Notes: generated by a model not told the origin, from the letters alone. A stretch of DNA of 64,000 nucleotides from Trichaptum fuscoviolaceum (GCA_910574455.1 CAJSYZ010000001.1:3145424-3209423); one strand, 5' to 3'; positions 19,304 to 30,860 are shown, counted from the first letter of the stretch. Numbers and translations: made by a program.

Positions 19304-21115
19304 TTAGTCCTCATGCATGTGTGTGTCATGGGCGCTGTCATCAGCTGGTGCATTGGCGTACTTCTTCCGCTTGGGGCAGGCACTGGAGGTGGCCATGTGA
19401 TCGCCGTTGCAGTTAGAGCACTTTGTGGGATGGGGGCAATCTTCAGTGGCAGGGACTGCATCCTGGGCGCAGTTTGCACACTTGGTGCGGTGTTGGGCTG
19501 TGGCATGCTTACCTGCGCAATGCGCACATGTGCGTTGGGCCTTGCAGCCCTTGGAGGTGTGTCCCAGGGCCTGGCACTTTGTGCATTGTGAAAATGCCGG
19601 GCGGACTGGGGGAACAGAGAGACAAAGTTTGTGGCCAAAGAGCCACACCCTGGGCGACTGAAGAAGCCGGGCGCGGATCTCTCCAGCTCTGTCAACAAAG
19701 AAGAATGCCACCGGGCAGAACTCAAGTTCACTGAGTCTGCCTGGTTGGCATGCGAATTGTGGTGGGACCACAAATTCCAGCCCCTTTAGGGCGGCATTTT
19801 GCATCAGCTCAGTGAGTAACTCGCCGGCTGTGTAAGGGACACTGTCCTTGACTGCTGTATCTCTGGTAGGAACCATGGAGATGCGCAGGTTAGAACGGGG
19901 TCGGACCCGGGAATAGGTGAGGGAGACCTGCTGGTCTGCAGCTTGTTCCCCTATGGTGCATATCTTTGCCATGTGCGCCGCTAGCGCGGCTGCATGACTG
20001 TCAAGGGTGGTGACCACTGGATTACCAGTGGGGGAGATGGGCTTTGCCGCAAATGTGCACACAATGTTGCCTCTGTGGTTGAAAACCGCAGAGAGCACTG
20101 TGACATGCGAAGAAGTAGGAAGGGATTGGAAGTACTCACGAGCAGCCGCTGTTAGTGCAGCCCCTGATTTCCTCTGTGCTGGGGGAATGTACCGCCCCGG
20201 GGTTAGGACTAAGGTGGGGTCCTTAGAATACACCGTGGGGGGAGGAGGTGGGAGACGCGGCTTCTTTGGAGGCTTAGCTCTGGATGTGGTGTTTGGGGCC
20301 GGGGTTGCTGCCATCTGCGCATATGAGATGGGGGGACTCTGGGTCACCGGGGGAGTGGCAGGTGTGCCGCTGGCTGGCTTGCCACCCGCAGGTGGGGCCG
20401 GTTGCGCTGTGGCACGCTGAGGGCGGGGTGGAGGTCGTTCTGAGATAGCCTGTACTTGTGTGGTGAGGGCGGTAACCTGGTTGGCAAGACGCGCAACAGT
20501 GTCTGTGAGCACTATCATTTCCTGGGGACCGACAGATCGGGGTGGGCGCGTTGGTGAGTCAAATGGGGAGGGGACGGTGATAACAGGTGTAGGCCTAGCT
20601 GACGCTACACTCTCATTGTAACCAGTAGCGGCTGCGAGAATGAGTCGCTGGGCTTGGAGGTCACTCGCTTGTGCGCTCTGTGCAGCAGAGATAGCAATGT
20701 GGGCTGCGCTAACGATGGCACCCACTGCTTCCGCTGCTATCACAGCAATCTGGGATTCTGGCATTTCGCCTTCTTCAGGGGACTCATCTTCATGCCTCTG
20801 TTCAGCGAGCTGGATGATGTGGCCGATGTGGGGCAGCAGGTCTAGCATCTGTGTCAAGAATCTAGGACGAGCAGCATTGCGGGGCCGGCGTTGGGTGATG
20901 GGGGAGAGCACCTCTGATGTGCGCTTCCTGGGTGGGGGGGTGGCAGGCTTGTCGTCATCATCATCCTCATCATCTTCAGATGGTGCCGGACGATCATCCT
21001 TGGGCATGGGGCTGTCTTGTAGGACAGGAGTGTTGGGAGTGGCGCCAGACAGTGAGCCTGGCTTAGGAGTCTTTGGTGGTGGGCCTTTAGAGCCCGAGGC
21101 AGTGTTCTTGGACAT
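19304..21115 (-). CDS. LINE-B gag (ORF1), array unit 4, intact
   Basis: Full 603-residue gag, the same as unit 2 in every stretch I compared, including the RPPRSVG variant and all knuckle cysteines. Its TAA stop overlaps the ATG of the ORF2 stub. Confidence 0.9.
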   Translation of the reverse strand: MSKNTASGSKGPPPKTPKPGSLSGATPNTPVLQDSPMPKDDRPAPSEDDEDDDDDKPATPPPRKRTSEVLSPITQRRPRNAARPRFLTQMLDLLPHIGHIIQLAEQRHEDESPEEGEMPESQIAVIAAEAVGAIVSAAHIAISAAQSAQASDLQAQRLILAAATGYNESVASARPTPVITVPSPFDSPTRPPRSVGPQEMIVLTDTVARLANQVTALTTQVQAISERPPPRPQRATAQPAPPAGGKPASGTPATPPVTQSPPISYAQMAATPAPNTTSRAKPPKKPRLPPPPPTVYSKDPTLVLTPGRYIPPAQRKSGAALTAAAREYFQSLPTSSHVTVLSAVFNHRGNIVCTFAAKPISPTGNPVVTTLDSHAAALAAHMAKICTIGEQAADQQVSLTYSRVRPRSNLRISMVPTRDTAVKDSVPYTAGELLTELMQNAALKGLEFVVPPQFACQPGRLSELEFCPVAFFFVDRAGEIRARLLQSPRVWLFGHKLCLSVPPVRPAFSQCTKCQALGHTSKGCKAQRTCAHCAGKHATAQHRTKCANCAQDAVPATEDCPHPTKCSNCNGDHMATSSACPKRKKYANAPADDSAHDTHMHED

Positions 21116-21386
21116 AGGGTGTATGCAGTGAAGCGCAGGACAACCCAACTATAGGGGAGCTATGGCTCGACCCAAATAGGAAGGTAGTGGTAAGAGGTCA
21201 AGGAGTTGGTGATCTCCCTCAGGGTTAGTCAGTGATGGTTGAGTGCCGATTTTGTACCAGGGCGGTTCCTGTATCAAAAGAAGGTGTGGGGGGTCTGGGC
21301 TGTTAGCAAGAGAAGGGAAAATGGAATGAATCGCTGATATAGTGAGCGGCCAGCGTTCCACTGTAAGACACGTAGTGTGTCAATCA

Positions 21387-23198
21387 TTAGTCCTCATGCA
21401 TGTGTGTGTCATGGGCGCTGTCATCAGCTGGTGCATTGGCGTACTTCTTCCGCTTGGGGCAGGCACTGGAGGTGGCCATGTGATCGCCGTTGCAGTTAGA
21501 GCACTTTGTGGGATGGGGGCAATCTTCAGTGGCAGGGACTGCATCCTGGGCGCAGTTTGCACACTTGGTGCGGTGTTGGGCTGTGGCATGCTTACCTGCG
21601 CAATGCGCACATGTGCGTTGGGCCTTGCAGCCCTTGGAGGTGTGTCCCAGGGCCTGGCACTTTGTGCATTGTGAAAATGCCGGGCGGACTGGGGGAACAG
21701 AGAGACAAAGTTTGTGGCCAAAGAGCCACACCCTGGGCGACTGAAGAAGCCGGGCGCGGATCTCTCCAGCTCTGTCAACAAAGAAGAATGCCACCGGGCA
21801 GAACTCAAGTTCACTGAGTCTGCCTGGTTGGCATGCGAATTGTGGTGGGACCACAAATTCCAGCCCCTTTAGGGCGGCATTTTGCATCAGCTCAGTGAGT
21901 AACTCGCCGGCTGTGTAAGGGACACTGTCCTTGACTGCTGTATCCCTGGTAGGAACCATGGAGATGCGCAGGTTAGAACGGGGTCGGACCCGGGAATAGG
22001 TGAGGGAGACCTGCTGGTCTGCAGCTTGTTCCCCTATGGTGCATATCTTTGCCATGTGCGCCGCTAGCGCGGCTGCATGACTGTCAAGGGTGGTGACCAC
22101 TGGATTACCAGTGGGGGAGATGGGCTTTGCCGCAAATGTGCACACAATGTTGCCTCTGTGGTTGAAAACCGCAGAGAGCACTGTGACATGCGAAGAAGTA
22201 GGAAGGGATTGGAAGTACTCACGAGCAGCCGCTGTTAGTGCAGCCCCTGATTTCCTCTGTGCTGGGGGAATGTACCGCCCCGGGGTTAGGACTAAGGTGG
22301 GGTCCTTAGAATACACCGTGGGGGGAGGAGGTGGGAGACGCGGCTTCTTTGGAGGCTTAGCTCTGGATGTGGTGTTTGGGGCCGGGGTTGCTGCCATCTG
22401 CGCATATGAGATGGGGGGACTCTGGGTCACCGGGGGAGTGGCAGGTGTGCCGCTGGCTGGCTTGCCACCCGCAGGTGGGGCCGGTTGCGCTGTGGCACGC
22501 TGAGGGCGGGGTGGAGGTCGTTCTGAGATAGCCTGTACTTGTGTGGTGAGGGCGGTAACCTGGTTGGCAAGACGCGCAACAGTGTCTGTGAGCACTATCA
22601 TTTCCTGGGGACCGACAGATGGGGGTGGGCGCGTTGGTGAGTCAAATGGGGAGGGGACGGTGATAACAGGTGTAGGCCTAGCTGACGCTACACTCTCATT
22701 GTAACCAGTAGCGGCTGCGAGAATGAGTCGCTGGGCTTGGAGGTCACTCGCTTGTGCGCTCTGTGCAGCAGAGATAGCAATGTGGGCTGCGCTAACGATG
22801 GCACCCACTGCTTCCGCTGCTATCACAGCAATCTGGGATTCTGGCATTTCGCCTTCTTCAGGGGACTCATCTTCATGCCTCTGTTCAGCGAGCTGGATGA
22901 TGTGGCCGATGTGGGGCAGCAGGTCTAGCATCTGTGTCAAGAATCTAGGACGAGCAGCATTGCGGGGCCGGCGTTGGGTGATGGGGGAGAGCACCTCTGA
23001 TGTGCGCTTCCTGGGTGGGGGGGTGGCAGGCTTGTCGTCATCATCATCCTCATCATCTTCAGATGGTGCCGGACGATCATCCTTGGGCATGGGGCTGTCT
23101 TGTAGGACAGGAGTGTTGGGAGTGGCGCCAGACAGTGAGCCTGGCTTAGGAGTCTTTGGTGGTGGGCCTTTAGAGCCCGAGGCAGTGTTCTTGGACAT
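21387..23198 (-). CDS. LINE-B gag (ORF1), array unit 5, intact
   Basis: Full 603-residue gag with RPPPSVG in place of RPPRSVG near residue 200. Unit 6 and the separate LINE-B at 38.8 kb share this change. The ORF2 stub that follows is frameshifted by a TA duplication. Confidence 0.9.
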   Translation of the reverse strand: MSKNTASGSKGPPPKTPKPGSLSGATPNTPVLQDSPMPKDDRPAPSEDDEDDDDDKPATPPPRKRTSEVLSPITQRRPRNAARPRFLTQMLDLLPHIGHIIQLAEQRHEDESPEEGEMPESQIAVIAAEAVGAIVSAAHIAISAAQSAQASDLQAQRLILAAATGYNESVASARPTPVITVPSPFDSPTRPPPSVGPQEMIVLTDTVARLANQVTALTTQVQAISERPPPRPQRATAQPAPPAGGKPASGTPATPPVTQSPPISYAQMAATPAPNTTSRAKPPKKPRLPPPPPTVYSKDPTLVLTPGRYIPPAQRKSGAALTAAAREYFQSLPTSSHVTVLSAVFNHRGNIVCTFAAKPISPTGNPVVTTLDSHAAALAAHMAKICTIGEQAADQQVSLTYSRVRPRSNLRISMVPTRDTAVKDSVPYTAGELLTELMQNAALKGLEFVVPPQFACQPGRLSELEFCPVAFFFVDRAGEIRARLLQSPRVWLFGHKLCLSVPPVRPAFSQCTKCQALGHTSKGCKAQRTCAHCAGKHATAQHRTKCANCAQDAVPATEDCPHPTKCSNCNGDHMATSSACPKRKKYANAPADDSAHDTHMHED

Positions 23199-23467
23199 AG
23201 GGTGTATGCAGTGAAGCGCAGGACAACCCAACTATAGGGGAGCTATGGCTCGACCCAAATAGGAAGGTAGTGGTAAGAGGTCAAGGAGTTGGTGATCTCC
23301 CTCAGGGTTAGTCAGTGATGGTTGAGTGCCGATTTTGTACCAGGGCGGTTCCTGTATCAAAAGAAGGTGTGGGGGGTCTGGGCTGTTAGCAAGAGAAGGG
23401 AAAATGGAATGAATCGCTGATAGTGAGCGGCCAGCGTTCCACTGTAAGACACGTAGTGTGTCAATCA

Positions 23468-25279
23468 TTAGTCCTCATGCATGTGTGTGTCATGGGCGCT
23501 GTCATCAGCTGGTGCATTGGCGTACTTCTTCCGCTTGGGGCAGGCACTGGAGGTGGCCATGTGATCGCCGTTGCAGTTAGAGCACTTTGTGGGATGGGGG
23601 CAATCTTCAGTGGCAGGGACTGCATCCTGGGCGCAGTTTGCACACTTGGTGCGGTGTTGGGCTGTGGCATGCTTACCTGCGCAATGCGCACATGTGCGTT
23701 GGGCCTTGCAGCCCTTGGAGGTGTGTCCCAGGGCCTGGCACTTTGTGCATTGTGAAAATGCCGGGCGGACTGGGGGAACAGAGAGACAAAGTTTGTGGCC
23801 AAAGAGCCACACCCTGGGCGACTGAAGAAGCCGGGCGCGGATCTCTCCAGCTCTGTCAACAAAGAAGAATGCCACCGGGCAGAACTCAAGTTCACTGAGT
23901 CTGCCTGGTTGGCATGCGAATTGTGGTGGGACCACAAATTCCAGCCCCTTTAGGGCGGCATTTTGCATCAGCTCAGTGAGTAACTCGCCGGCTGTGTAAG
24001 GGACACTGTCCTTGACTGCTGTATCCCTGGTAGGAACCATGGAGATGCGCAGGTTAGAACGGGGTCGGACCCGGGAATAGGTGAGGGAGACCTGCTGGTC
24101 TGCAGCTTGTTCCCCTATGGTGCATATCTTTGCCATGTGCGCCGCTAGCGCGGCTGCATGACTGTCAAGGGTGGTGACCACTGGATTACCAGTGGGGGAG
24201 ATGGGCTTTGCCGCAAATGTGCACACAATGTTGCCTCTGTGGTTGAAAACCGCAGAGAGCACTGTGACATGCGAAGAAGTAGGAAGGGATTGGAAGTACT
24301 CACGAGCAGCCGCTGTTAGTGCAGCCCCTGATTTCCTCTGTGCTGGGGGAATGTACCGCCCCGGGGTTAGGACTAAGGTGGGGTCCTTAGAATACACCGT
24401 GGGGGGAGGAGGTGGGAGACGCGGCTTCTTTGGAGGCTTAGCTCTGGATGTGGTGTTTGGGGCCGGGGTTGCTGCCATCTGCGCATATGAGATGGGGGGA
24501 CTCTGGGTCACCGGGGGAGTGGCAGGTGTGCCGCTGGCTGGCTTGCCACCCGCAGGTGGGGCCGGTTGCGCTGTGGCACGCTGAGGGCGGGGTGGAGGTC
24601 GTTCTGAGATAGCCTGTACTTGTGTGGTGAGGGCGGTAACCTGGTTGGCAAGACGCGCAACAGTGTCTGTGAGCACTATCATTTCCTGGGGACCGACAGA
24701 TGGGGGTGGGCGCGTTGGTGAGTCAAATGGGGAGGGGACGGTGATAACAGGTGTAGGCCTAGCTGACGCTACACTCTCATTGTAACCAGTAGCGGCTGCG
24801 AGAATGAGTCGCTGGGCTTGGAGGTCACTCGCTTGTGCGCTCTGTGCAGCAGAGATAGCAATGTGGGCTGCGCTAACGATGGCACCCACTGCTTCCGCTG
24901 CTATCACAGCAATCTGGGATTCTGGCATTTCGCCTTCTTCAGGGGACTCATCTTCATGCCTCTGTTCAGCGAGCTGGATGATGTGGCCGATGTGGGGCAG
25001 CAGGTCTAGCATCTGTGTCAAGAATCTAGGACGAGCAGCATTGCGGGGCCGGCGTTGGGTGATGGGGGAGAGCACCTCTGATGTGCGCTTCCTGGGTGGG
25101 GGGGTGGCAGGCTTGTCGTCATCATCATCCTCATCATCTTCAGATGGTGCCGGACGATCATCCTTGGGCATGGGGCTGTCTTGTAGGACAGGAGTGTTGG
25201 GAGTGGCGCCAGACAGTGAGCCTGGCTTAGGAGTCTTTGGTGGTGGGCCTTTAGAGCCCGAGGCAGTGTTCTTGGACAT
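23468..25279 (-). CDS. LINE-B gag (ORF1), array unit 6, intact
   Basis: Full 603-residue gag with the RPPPSVG variant, followed by an ORF2 stub with a normal start. Confidence 0.9.
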   Translation of the reverse strand: MSKNTASGSKGPPPKTPKPGSLSGATPNTPVLQDSPMPKDDRPAPSEDDEDDDDDKPATPPPRKRTSEVLSPITQRRPRNAARPRFLTQMLDLLPHIGHIIQLAEQRHEDESPEEGEMPESQIAVIAAEAVGAIVSAAHIAISAAQSAQASDLQAQRLILAAATGYNESVASARPTPVITVPSPFDSPTRPPPSVGPQEMIVLTDTVARLANQVTALTTQVQAISERPPPRPQRATAQPAPPAGGKPASGTPATPPVTQSPPISYAQMAATPAPNTTSRAKPPKKPRLPPPPPTVYSKDPTLVLTPGRYIPPAQRKSGAALTAAAREYFQSLPTSSHVTVLSAVFNHRGNIVCTFAAKPISPTGNPVVTTLDSHAAALAAHMAKICTIGEQAADQQVSLTYSRVRPRSNLRISMVPTRDTAVKDSVPYTAGELLTELMQNAALKGLEFVVPPQFACQPGRLSELEFCPVAFFFVDRAGEIRARLLQSPRVWLFGHKLCLSVPPVRPAFSQCTKCQALGHTSKGCKAQRTCAHCAGKHATAQHRTKCANCAQDAVPATEDCPHPTKCSNCNGDHMATSSACPKRKKYANAPADDSAHDTHMHED

Positions 25280-25548
25280 AGGGTGTATGCAGTGAAGCGC
25301 AGGACAACCCAACTATAGGGGAGCTATGGCTCGACCCAAATAGGAAGGTAGTGGTAAGAGGTCAAGGAGTTGGTGATCTCCCTCAGGGTTAGTCAGTGAT
25401 GGTTGAGTGCCGATTTTGTACCAGGGCGGTTCCTGTATCAAAAGAAGGTGTGGGGGGTCTGGGCTGTTAGCAAGAGAAGGGAAAATGGAATGAATCGCTG
25501 ATAGTGAGCGGCCAGCGTTCCACTGTAAGATACGTAGTGTGTCAATCA

Positions 25549-27361
25549 TTAGTCCTCATGCATGTGTGTGTCATGGGCGCTGTCATCAGCTGGTGCATTG
25601 GCGTACTTCTTCCGCTTGGGGCAGGCACTGGAGGTGGCCATGTGATCACCGTTGCAGTTAGAGCACTTTGTGGGATGGGGGCAATCTTCAGTGGCAGGGA
25701 CTGCATCCTGGGCGCAGTTTGCACACTTGGTGCGGTGTTGGGCTGTGGCATGCTTACCTGCGCAATGCGCACATGTGCGTTGGGCCTTGCAGCCCTTGGA
25801 GGTGTGTCCCAGGGCCTGGCACTTTGTGCATTGTGAAAATGCCGGGCGGACTGGGGGAACAGAGAGACAAAGTTTGTGGCCAAAGAGCCACACCCTGGGC
25901 GACTGAAGAAGCCGGGCGCGGATCTCTCCAGCTCTGTCAACAAAGAAGAATGCCACCGGGCAGAACTCAAGTTCACTGAGTCTGCCTGGTTGGCATGCGA
26001 ATTGTGGTGGGACCACAAATTCCAGCCCCTTTAGGGCGGCATTTTGCATCAGCTCAGTGAGTAACTCGCCGGCTGTGTAAGGGACACTGTCCTTGACTGC
26101 TGTATCTCTGGTAGGAACCATGGAGATGCGCAGGTTAGAACGGGGTCGGACCCGGGAATAGGTGAGGGAGACCTGCTGGTCTGCAGCTTGTTCCCCTATG
26201 GTGCATATCTTTGCCATGTGCGCCGCTAGCGCGGCTGCATGACTGTCAAGGGTGGTGACCACTGGATTACCAGTGGGGAAGATGGGCTTTGCCGCAAATG
26301 TGCACACAATGTTGCCTCTGTGGTTGAAAACCGCAGAGAGCACTGTGACATGCGAAGAAGTAGGAAGGGATTGGAAGTACTCACGAGCAGCCGCTGTTAG
26401 TGCAGCCCCTGATTTCCTCTGTGCTGGGGGAATGTACCGCCCCGGGGTTAGGACTAAGGTGGGGTCCTTAGAATACACCGTGGGGGGAGGAGGTGGGAGA
26501 CGCGGCTTCTTTGGAGGCTTAGCTCTGGATGTGGTGTTTGGGGCCGGGGTTGCTGCCATCTGCGCATATGAGATGGGGGGACTCTGGGTCACCGGGGGAG
26601 TGGCAGGTGTGCCGCTGGCTGGCTTGCCACCCGCAGGTGGGGCCGGTTGCGCTGTGGCACGCTGAGGGGCGGGGTGGAGGTCGTTCTGAGATAGCCTGTA
26701 CTTGTGTGGTGAGGGCGGTAACCTGGTTGGCAAGACGCGCAACAGTGTCTGTGAGCACTATCATTTCCTGGGGACCGACAGATCGGGGTGGGCGCGTTGG
26801 TGAGTCAAATGGGGAGGGGACGGTGATAACAGGTGTAGGCCTAGCTGACGCTACACTCTCATTGTAACCAGTAGCGGCTGCGAGAATGAGTCGCTGGGCT
26901 TGGAGGTCACTCGCTTGTGCGCTCTGTGCAGCAGAGATAGCAATGTGGGCTGCGCTAACGATGGCACCCACTGCTTCCGCTGCTATCACAGCAATCTGGG
27001 ATTCTGGCATTTCGCCTTCTTCAGGGGACTCATCTTCATGCCTCTGTTCAGCGAGCTGGATGATGTGGCCGATGTGGGGCAGCAGGTCTAGCATCTGTGT
27101 CAAGAATCTAGGACGAGCAGCATTGCGGGGCCGGCGTTGGGTGATGGGGGAGAGCACCTCTGATGTGCGCTTCCTGGGTGGGGGGGTGGCAGGCTTGTCG
27201 TCATCATCATCCTCATCATCTTCAGATGGTGCCGGACGATCATCCTTGGGCATGGGGCTGTCTTGTAGGACAGGAGTGTTGGGAGTGGCGCCAGACAGTG
27301 AGCCTGGCTTAGGAGTCTTTGGTGGTGGGCCTTTAGAGCCCGAGGCAGTGTTCTTGGACAT
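25549..27361 (-). pseudogene. LINE-B gag, array unit 7, frameshifted
   Basis: One extra G near 26665 (GCTGAGGGGCGG against GCTGAGGGCGG) splits gag after about 235 codons. The downstream 390 codons stay open. The unit has private base changes, among them the codon giving KPIFPT instead of KPISPT. Confidence 0.88.
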
Positions 27362-27630
27362 AGGGTGTATGCAGTGAAGCGCAGGACAACCCAACTATAG
27401 GGGAGCTATGGCTCGACCCAAATAGGAAGGTAGTGGTAAGAGGTCAAGGAGTTGGTGATCTCCCTCAGGGTTAGTCAGTGATGGTTGAGTGCCGATTTTG
27501 TACCAGGGCGGTTCCTGTATCAAAAGAAGGTGTGGGGGGTCTGGGCTGTTAGCAAGAGAAGGGAAAATGGAATGAATCGCTGATAGTGAGCGGCCAGCGT
27601 TCCACTGTAAGATACGTAGTGTGTCAATCA

Positions 27631-28699
27631 TTAGTCCTCATGCATGTGTGTGTCATGGGCGCTGTCATCAGCTGGTGCATTGGCGTACTTCTTCCGCTTG
27701 GGGCAGGCACTGGAGGTGGCCATGTGATCGCCGTTGCAGTTAGAGCACTTTGTGGGATGGGGGCAATCTTCAGTGGCAGGGACTGCATCCTGGGCGCAGT
27801 TTGCACACTTGGTGCGGTGTTGGGCTGTGGCATGCTTACCTGCGCAATGCGCACATGTGCGTTGGGCCTTGCAGCCCTTGGAGGTGTGTCCCAGGGCCTG
27901 GCACTTTGTGCATTGTGAAAATGCCGGGCGGACTGGGGGAACAGAGAGACAAAGTTTGTGGCCAAAGAGCCACACCCTGGGCGACTGAAGAAGCCGGGCG
28001 CGGATCTCTCCAGCTCTGTCAACAAAGAAGAATGCCACCGGGCAGAACTCAAGTTCACTGAGTCTGCCTGGTTGGCATGCGAATTGTGGTGGGACCACAA
28101 ATTCCAGCCCCTTTAGGGCGGCATTTTGCATCAGCTCAGTGAGTAACTCGCCGGCTGTGTAAGGGACACTGTCCTTGACTGCTGTATCTCTGGTAGGAAC
28201 CATGGAGATGCGCAGGTTAGAACGGGGTCGGACCCGGGAATAGGTGAGGGAGACCTGCTGGTCTGCAGCTTGTTCCCCTATGGTGCATATCTTTGCCATG
28301 TGCGCCGCTAGCGCGGCTGCATGACTGTCAAGGGTGGTGACCACTGGATTACCAGTGGGGGAGATGGGCTTTGCCGCAAATGTGCACACAATGTTGCCTC
28401 TGTGGTTGAAAACCGCAGAGAGCACTGTGACATGCGAAGAAGTAGGAAGGGATTGGAAGTACTCACGAGCAGCCGCTGTTAGTGCAGCCCCTGATTTCCT
28501 CTGTGCTGGGGGAATGTACCGCCCCGGAGTTAGGACTAAGGTGGGGTCCTTAGAATACACCGTGGGGGGAGGGGATGGGAGGCGCGGCTTCTTTGGCGGC
28601 TTAGCTCTGGATGTGGTGTTTGGGGCCGGGGTTGCTGCCATCTGCGCGTATGCGATGGGGGGACTCTGGGTAACTGGGGGAGTGGCAGGTGTACCGCTG
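27631..28699 (-). pseudogene. LINE-B gag, partial outer unit 8
   Basis: Only the C-terminal ~355 residues remain. The segment 28527-28699 differs from the other units by about 6 percent (for example RLPSPPPT and the codons for IAYAQM), while the rest is nearly identical. The last piece therefore comes from another LINE-B lineage. It stops at GTACCGCTGG, next to a plus-strand LINE-A. Confidence 0.85.
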
Positions 28700-28702
28700 G
28701 GG

Positions 28703-30860
28703 CTGGTGCCTTTCTTTCATGACCGGGCGGGAGGCTGCTATCTCTTTTGATGGCACCACACTCCCTAGCGTCCACAAACCGGACTTTGGGACGCCTCAGG
28801 GCTCCCCTGTCTCACCCATTCTCTCCACTCTTTTTGCAGCTATTGCGATTCAGCGGTTCCGCCACCCTGACTGCGAGCTCCTAGCATACGTCGACGACCA
28901 CATGATTGCCATCACCGGCTCATCAGTCACCGCCAACTGCAGGAACTTAGTAGACGCTTATCACCACCTCAACTCGCTCTTCAACGACATCAATCTCAAC
29001 ATTGAGACCGCGAAGACCGAGCTCCTCCATTTCCACCCCCCTGGGCGTCGCCACAGATATCGCGGCTGGGACTCCCGGGGCGTCCAACTCGACGAGGACA
29101 CTCTCATTAAGCCCTCCATCCCACTTCGGTGGTTGGGGATCTGGTGGGATCCGGCCTTGTCTTTCAAACCCCATGTTGAGCGCATGCGCTCCAAGGGCCT
29201 CTCAACACTCGCCGCCATTCGCCTGCTAGCCAACACAGAGCGGGGCATGTCAGCCCTTAACCTTCGCCAGCTTTACTCAGCCTGCGTCAGAACAGTCCTC
29301 GCATGGGCTGCGCCGGTTTGGTACACTGGCACCCGCCAGAAGACCCTTGTGGCTCGTCTACAGGGCGTCCAGAACACCACTTGCAGGTGGATCCTTGGTG
29401 TTTACCGAGGCGCTTCACCGCTAAGCACCAATTATCTTTGCTCTATGCCCCCGTTTCAGTTTTATTTTAACTGTCTTAAAACTAATCATGCTCTTCGCCT
29501 TTGGCGCACTCCACATTCTGTAGGTAGACGTGCTATTCCTGCAGCACAAAAACCACGCCTGTACTCTTCTTCGCTTGCCGACCGTGTCCCGATTGCCCAA
29601 CAGGTCCCTGCATACACACACTCTCCCTGGGAGGATCCACTTGCCTTTGCTGGAGGACGCCTCAAATTTGCCATCCCTGCCGGTCCCGTTGACACTGACA
29701 CTCGCCAGGCGTTTGTCGCATCTGCCAACTCTCTGTGCACCACCACCTCCGTCCAGATCTTCACAGACGGCTCCAGACTCGAGCACAAGTCTGGCTCAGC
29801 AATTGTCGCTATGCACGGTCAACATCGCCTGGGCTTCAGACATTGCGCTTCCCCCAAAATCGCCACTGCCACTGACGCTGAGATCTTCTCCCTTGCGTCT
29901 GCTCCAGCTTGGGCTGCCTCTCACTTCGGCCGCCACCTCCTGGAAGTGGAGTCCATCGTCTTCATGTCAGATTCGCTAACCGCCCTTCGCCTCGTCCGCG
30001 ACTGGCCCTCAGCACCTGGCGCCCACTTACTACTCGCTTGGAAAGCAGGCATCACCAACCTGCTGGACATTCATCCCAATCTCAAAATCGAGTTTCACTG
30101 GTGCCCGGGCCACTCAGGCGTCCCAGGAAATGAATGGGCTGATGAAGAGGCAAAGAAAGCCACAGAATTGCCACCCTCATCTTCCCTTCCTTCGATATCC
30201 GCCCTCCGCGAGCAGAACACCCTCAACGCCCAGAAGCAATGGGAGGACCACCTCGCCCATGCCACTGCCTCCACTGCCGACAAGTACTTGGCAATCACAG
30301 GCCCACCAAAACGTCGTCCGCGCGCACTCATGGAGATGTCGGACACCTACCCCCGCGCTGAGATTTCAGCAGTTGCTCAAGTCCTCTGCTGCGCTGGCCC
30401 CTTCGGGGCGTACTGGATGCGCATGAGCCCAGAATATAGGCGCAGAAACGGCCTGATCACCTACTGTCGTTGGCACAATCACCCCCCTTGGCCTGCCCAG
30501 ACCGCCGCCCACATACTTGGTGGTTGCGAGACTTTCCGCCCTTGGATTGGTAAGGTCTGGCCCAAAGGCACCCCACTCCCAGCCCACCACACAGAGTGGG
30601 CAGATGAACCCCTTATCGACGTGATTCGCAAGTGGCTTAAGTTCACTAAGCATCTCGACCGCCCCACCCAGCGCACCTCAGCTGCCATCCACCTTGCATT
30701 TGCGATGATGGAGCTAGATGGCCTCCCAACCGACCAGGACATGGACCTGACAACCCTTTGTGTGTACATACAGTGCGCCCTTGAACCACGCACTCAGGAC
30801 ACGGACCCGGATCTTTATGATTTTAACGGTCACGTTTCAGACCCTCCTCTTGATCTCTGA
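28703..30860 (+). CDS. LINE-A ORF2 fragment: RT C-terminal half and RNase H
   Basis: Open for about 718 codons, from just upstream of RT motif B (TPQGSPVSPI) through YVDD and the motif E region (LGIWWDPALSFKPHV). RNase H follows (FTDGSRLEH, TDAEIF, MSDSLTALR, CPGHSGVPGNEWADEEA), then the C-terminal C-H-H-C group and stop. No start codon belongs to it. RT fingers and endonuclease are absent, so it is a dead fragment with a preserved frame. Confidence 0.88.

Larger units (their letters stand above)
12888..28699 (-). repeat. Tandem array of LINE-B 5' units, 7 full plus 1 partial
   Basis: Head-to-tail units of 2080-2083 bp: 12888-14969, 14970-17050, 17051-19130, 19131-21211, 21212-23294, 23295-25375, 25376-27457, and a partial at 27458-28699. 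Read on the minus strand, each holds the 5' UTR, the entire gag and the first ~58 codons of ORF2, ending AACCCTGAGGGAGAT. Every internal junction is the same: GGGAGAT joined to CACCAACTCCTTGACC, the LINE 5' end. Units differ by only a few bases, apart from the outer 173 bp of the partial unit. The array sits directly upstream of U0, so the whole reads as one LINE with eight extra copies of its 5' end. Confidence 0.95.

Noticed and set aside
12888..28699. Classical satellite DNA
   Set aside because: Units are gag-coding LINE pieces continuous with a full LINE and still open in four units.
12888..28699. Array as pure assembly artefact
   Set aside because: Units carry private differences (extra G at 13852, missing T at 17350, TA duplication at 21338, extra G at 26665), so at least several are real; exact copy number remains unproven.
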